From Achaetomiella virescens (lineage: Eukaryota; Ascomycota; Sordariomycetes; Sordariales; Chaetomiaceae): a stretch of DNA of 64,000 nucleotides. The stretch is taken from the NCBI GenBank assembly GCA_031001845.1, contig JARNGD010000013.1:269051-333050 (forward strand), in the 5' to 3' direction. The first letter of the stretch is position 1. Every line of letters begins with the position of its first letter. The notes beneath the pieces are model-generated. The model searched no databases. It was given only the letters and a program-made list of their open reading frames with translations, and had not been told where the DNA came from. The position numbers and the translations under genes are program-made. Below are positions 60,704 through 64,000 of the stretch, piece after piece.

Positions 60704-61400
60704 AGACTGCAAGGTTGCTAAACAGAGGCGTCAAATGTCACTCATGTTCCCGCACGAGACAAACGAATGACAGCGAAAACAAGTAGTTCGAAAGAGTGTG
60801 GGGTCAAATACAGTCCAAGGCCAAACAGTTTCGGGATCGTCGATCTTAGAGCCCCGGCAGCTCGATCACTTACCTAGCAAGAGCAGGGGGGTTAATTTCG
60901 CCTGCTGATGCCGTCTAGCAATACGTGACGAATGACTACCTCAGGGACATCAGACTGACCTGAAACTGACCTAATGACAACAGACCTGCAAGAGACTAAC
61001 TACAGACTGTTGTCCCGGGCTAGCCATTCATCACGGTATTGCCAACGCAGGGCATAACGGTCAAGTACAGCAGCGAGGTTGTCAGGTCTGTTGTCAAGAG
61101 GGCAACCCCCCCCCTCTACCCATAGCTAGTCCATAAGACCGGTTAATTGCTCAATAAAAGTCGATCCTAGCTGCTGTATCCAAGTGTACCAATTGTAATC
61201 TACCGCACTTGCCGTTGAGCCGTTCGCTATATGGAACCCAAATCCATCCCCTATTTCCCACTCATGCGCCCATACATCCTACTCCAGGTCTCGTGGTCCC
61301 GCACGCCAACACATCCAACTTCTAGCAGGCCATCAAACCAACCCGGCCACACACCGAATGTCTTATCCATCAGCCGCGGGATTCATGGACATGTCCCTCA
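60704..61400. other. Intergenic region
   Basis: No gene is recognised. It ends at the stop codon of the minus-strand fusion gene. Confidence 0.4.
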
Positions 61401-64000
61401 TCACTGCCCCTTACCCTCCGCCTTACTACTCTGCCCTTTCTCTTCAGCAGCAGCAGGGCCAGCAGCACCACCCCCAGCACACTTGCCAACACTACTCCTC
61501 TCCTTGAACGCGGCGTAATACAGCCTCAGGCTCTCGCCAAGCAACTCATCGCCACACACTTTGACCATGTCGTGCAGCCGGCCACAAGGCAAAGTCCGCT
61601 GGCGAGGGGTTGGTGGTGTTGGCGATGTAGAAGCTGGCATTGGTGCTGCTTGTTTCTGGCTTCTCCGTTGTGTTGTTACTCGTGGTGGGCTTGCCATCCT
61701 TGGCCGACGAGGTGGTGATGGTGGTAGCGGCTGCAGCGGCAGCCTCCTTGGCCCAACCGTCCCACTCAGCAAGCTCCTTTTTGAGAAGCTTCGCAATCAC
61801 CTCAACCTTCTCCTCGCTGCCTCGTCCGTCACGCTCCTCATCCACCCCAGCCTCCTTCACCACCCGCCGCCACTTCCCCAACAAATCCAACCCCCTCTCC
61901 AACATTCCAAACCTCCTTGCCACCTCCCGGGCAACATCTGATCATACCTCCTCCCCGCCCCATAAACCGCATCCAGATACCTCAACACCACCCCCCCCCT
62001 CCACAACCGCCTCCCTGCCAGGGTCATTATCCTCAAACCTCACCCCCGCACCCTCCACACTCCCTTGGCACAGCCCACCCCCAGCACAGCCAGCGCAATC
62101 CCTACGCTGGCGTTATGCACGGGGTCGGCGGTAGTCGACGCGAAAAACCGCTTCGGCACGCCATGTGCAGGACATCAAACCCTTTCCCATACCACTCGGC
62201 CCAGTCGAACTCGCTTTGTTATTCTCGGCGCCAAACGCCTGCAGCATCCTGACGGCCTCCTCGGTCTGCCCGTTGATGACAGGTTGCGCGTCGGCGCGGG
62301 ACTTAGCGGTGGCGCCCTGGCCCAGATGAGGCTTTGGGAGGCGTCGATGAAGGTGCGATCTTGCGGAAGGTCAGGCTGATGCGGGCGCCAGAGTGGGAGA
62401 GCTCTGAAGCAGACTTGTCGCGGTCGGCGCCGCTTATCCTGGCGGATGGCGTGCAGCCAGCGGGCGTTGGTCGCAAGGGCCCATGCGGCAGAGGGAGTTA
62501 TGCGGGAGGGGCGCGCGGATGGTTTGGCGTTTCTTTTCTGCGTCGCTGCTTGGAGTGGGCTCTCCTTCCGCGGGGGATTGGTCGTCCTTCTTGGACGGGG
62601 AAGGCTTGTCCTTAGGCGGGCGCTTCGTGCGGAAATCATGGTGCGCTCGGCTCCGAGGCTGACGTTCGCGATGAAGGTCCCCGGCACGATGTCCAGCGTC
62701 TTGTCGCTGTGCTCGCTGATGTAGTCGTTGCCCGTGCGGTAGTGTTGGATCAGCACGTGGTTGAGCTCGTGGCCGAGGTGCTGCTCAATCTCGTTTTTGA
62801 TCTGGAGTACGGTAGGAGAGAAGGGGAGCAAGGGCGGCGACTCATCCGCTGGGTGCCTATACACGGGCATACATGCCGTCTTCGGCGACGGCGCCCTGCA
62901 CGGCGATGCGGTGGCACTTCGCCGCCCATGTGCGACATGCCGGCCCAGCTGACTTCCTCCAGCAGACGCTCGAAAGCGTCGGCCGCGAGGCCTGGTGGCA
63001 AGACGTTGGCGATGATGGTGGTGTCGCCCTCGCACAGGGGCTCGGAGCAAACGGAGGTCGATTGTTCGGCCATGACGTGCCCTGGTGCCGGTGGTGCTGG
63101 TGGTAGTGGTGGTACGGATTCGGGTTTTGGGCTGGTGGTGAGGTTGTCTCTGGTGGCGGCTTCACTTGGGGTTTGCTTGGCGGATGGGCGTTCCCCTGCT
63201 GCGATGCGCCGTCTGAAGCGGCCGTTTGACGACTTTTTATCTTTGTTGGACGGTTGGACTTGTCTGACCCGATTGATTACCCTGGGCTTCTCAGCTTTAC
63301 GCTGCCGGGCCCGGGGTAGGATCGGACCTTGTGGGCTCTCCAATTCGCTCTGTGGACGAGGAGCAGCAGGCGGTGCATTTCGCTCTGCTTCTTTTGGCTT
63401 CCTCGCTGGGCTGTGTCTCGACTCACTGTCGGACGGGAGGTAAGCCGAGTCAACTTCAATCAACCCTCTGTTTCGCGAAGGGCGTGTTGCGTCGGCTCGG
63501 GCCTAGGATGGTTCGATATGACGCGGCGAGACGGTGTTGCTGGCTTGTGCTCGCCCGGATCCTGTGGCTGCCGCCGCGCGCCGCCGTGGTGCGCCGCGAG
63601 GTGGGTGCTGCGGGGGGCATTCGGGGACCCACCTCCGGATCCAGGCCGATCTTGGAGATGGCCGGTGAGAGGCCTGATGTCTTGGGTGAAGGAGGAGTCT
63701 GCAACTGCTCCATCAAGGTCTCGAAGAGTAACATCCTCGCAGCCTCCCAAATATTTTAGCTGGCGTAAAGCGTTGATGTGCCGCTTTGGGGACCGGAAGC
63801 CGCAGCAGTCTTCGACGATGGTCATGTCGTACCCGTGGCGACCCGCGTCAAGCGCCGTTGCGTAGATGCTGATGTTCGTCAGCGCTCCGCAGACATACAC
63901 TGGGTCACGAACCGCGTTCGCATGCAGTTGCACCAGCTGCTGCTGCCCGTGGCGAAGGCGCTGTAGTGGGTTTTGGTGAACAGGATGTCGCGGCCGGCGA
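61401..64000 (-). CDS. Isochorismatase-like / AlkB-like 2OG-Fe(II) dioxygenase fusion, 5' end outside window
   Basis: The minus strand enters at the right edge within an isochorismatase-fold domain: GRDILFTKTHYSAFATGSS, then VYVCGALTNISIYATALDAG and YDMTIVEDCCGFRSPKRHIN (63740-63900). Catalytic members of this fold carry the nucleophilic Cys where this one has Ser (TNISI, codon 63868-63870). A charged linker (63460-63700) stays open into IEVDSAYLPSDSESRHSP. An AlkB-like domain follows: VSWAGMSHMGGEVP, LNHVLIQHYRTGNDYISEHS with the iron-binding HxD (EHSD), and VPGTFIANVSLGAERTM (about 62640-62990). It continues with FIDASQSLIWG and a C-terminal helical region (MLERGLDLLGKWRRVVKEAG), ending at 61401-61403. 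AlkB enzymes demethylate nucleic acids or other substrates; the target here is unknown. Frame breaks are frequent (for example 62900, 62640, 62450, 62250, 62000 and 61600). Confidence 0.78.

Noticed and set aside
61561..63865. Several plus-strand open frames of 100-240 codons
   Set aside because: Antisense shadows of the isochorismatase-AlkB gene.
1..64000. Calling the frame-broken genes pseudogenes, or the region a RIP-mutated island
   Set aside because: Base composition stays GC-rich, nonsense codons arise from frame shifts rather than C-to-T changes, and normally essential or core genes are equally affected.
1..64000. Secondary-metabolite cluster
   Set aside because: The PLP decarboxylase and GMC oxidoreductase could suggest one, but there is no PKS, NRPS, terpene synthase or prenyltransferase, and housekeeping genes are interspersed.
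1..64000. Transposons, CRISPR arrays, rRNA genes
   Set aside because: No transposase, reverse transcriptase, terminal repeats, regularly spaced repeats or rRNA sequence was recognised.

Overview
This window is nuclear DNA from a filamentous ascomycete (Pezizomycotina, most likely Sordariomycetes; the genus cannot be fixed from what is visible). The genes are GC-rich and split by short introns (about 50-120 nt) with GTAAGT-like donors, CTAAC/CTGAC-like branch points and YAG acceptors. The gene set is typical of filamentous fungi: a HET-domain protein, a SOM1/FLO8-type LisH regulator, CFEM and Ser/Thr-rich surface proteins, a GH125 mannosidase, a GMC oxidoreductase and a DUF3112-like seven-TM protein. 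Housekeeping genes lie among them: TRAPP subunit BET3, U5 snRNP 40K, cytochrome c oxidase subunit VIIa, mitochondrial uL22 and a seven-knuckle GIS2/CNBP protein.

Layout. 1-18.8 kb: 3' part of a cell-surface single-pass protein (+), HET protein with a hydrophobic insert (-), tyrosine-decarboxylase-like PLP enzyme (+), proteinase-K-type subtilase (+), an unrecognised low-complexity protein (+), tRNA-Ser(AGA) (-), GMC oxidoreductase (-). 20-34 kb: SOM1-like regulator (-), a small Cys-containing protein (-), the divergent pair BET3 (-) / U5-40K (+), and a two-TM protein with an Arg/Ser-rich segment (+). 36-43.8 kb: GIS2-like zinc-knuckle protein (+), tRNA-Thr(CGT) with an intron (+), a membrane protein (-), GH125 (+), a CECR5-type HAD hydrolase (-). 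45.9-64 kb: XRCC2-like RecA-fold protein (-), COX VIIa (-), a small secreted Cys protein (-), CFEM membrane protein (+), mitochondrial uL22 (-), a Cys-rich single-pass surface protein (+), DUF3112-like protein (+), and a 5'-truncated isochorismatase-AlkB fusion (-) running off the right edge. Intergenic stretches of 1-3 kb separate many of these and show no recognisable genes.

A dominant feature is that most genes carry one or more single- or two-base frame breaks, often in G or C runs, while the flanking protein sequence stays conserved in the next frame. Because normally essential or core genes (BET3, COX VIIa, GIS2) are affected too, I read these as consensus indel errors in a draft assembly rather than mass pseudogene formation. 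CDS coordinates are therefore given as whole gene spans from start to stop, introns included.

The genes do not form a metabolic cluster. Loose themes are cell surface and secretion (three Ser/Thr-rich single-pass surface proteins, subtilase, GH125, GMC enzyme, small secreted protein, SOM1 regulator) and core RNA, mitochondrial and trafficking functions. The most notable items are the HET domain split by a membrane segment, the 9-nt BET3 microexon, the isochorismatase-AlkB fusion with a substituted catalytic cysteine, and the XRCC2-like protein lacking a canonical P-loop.
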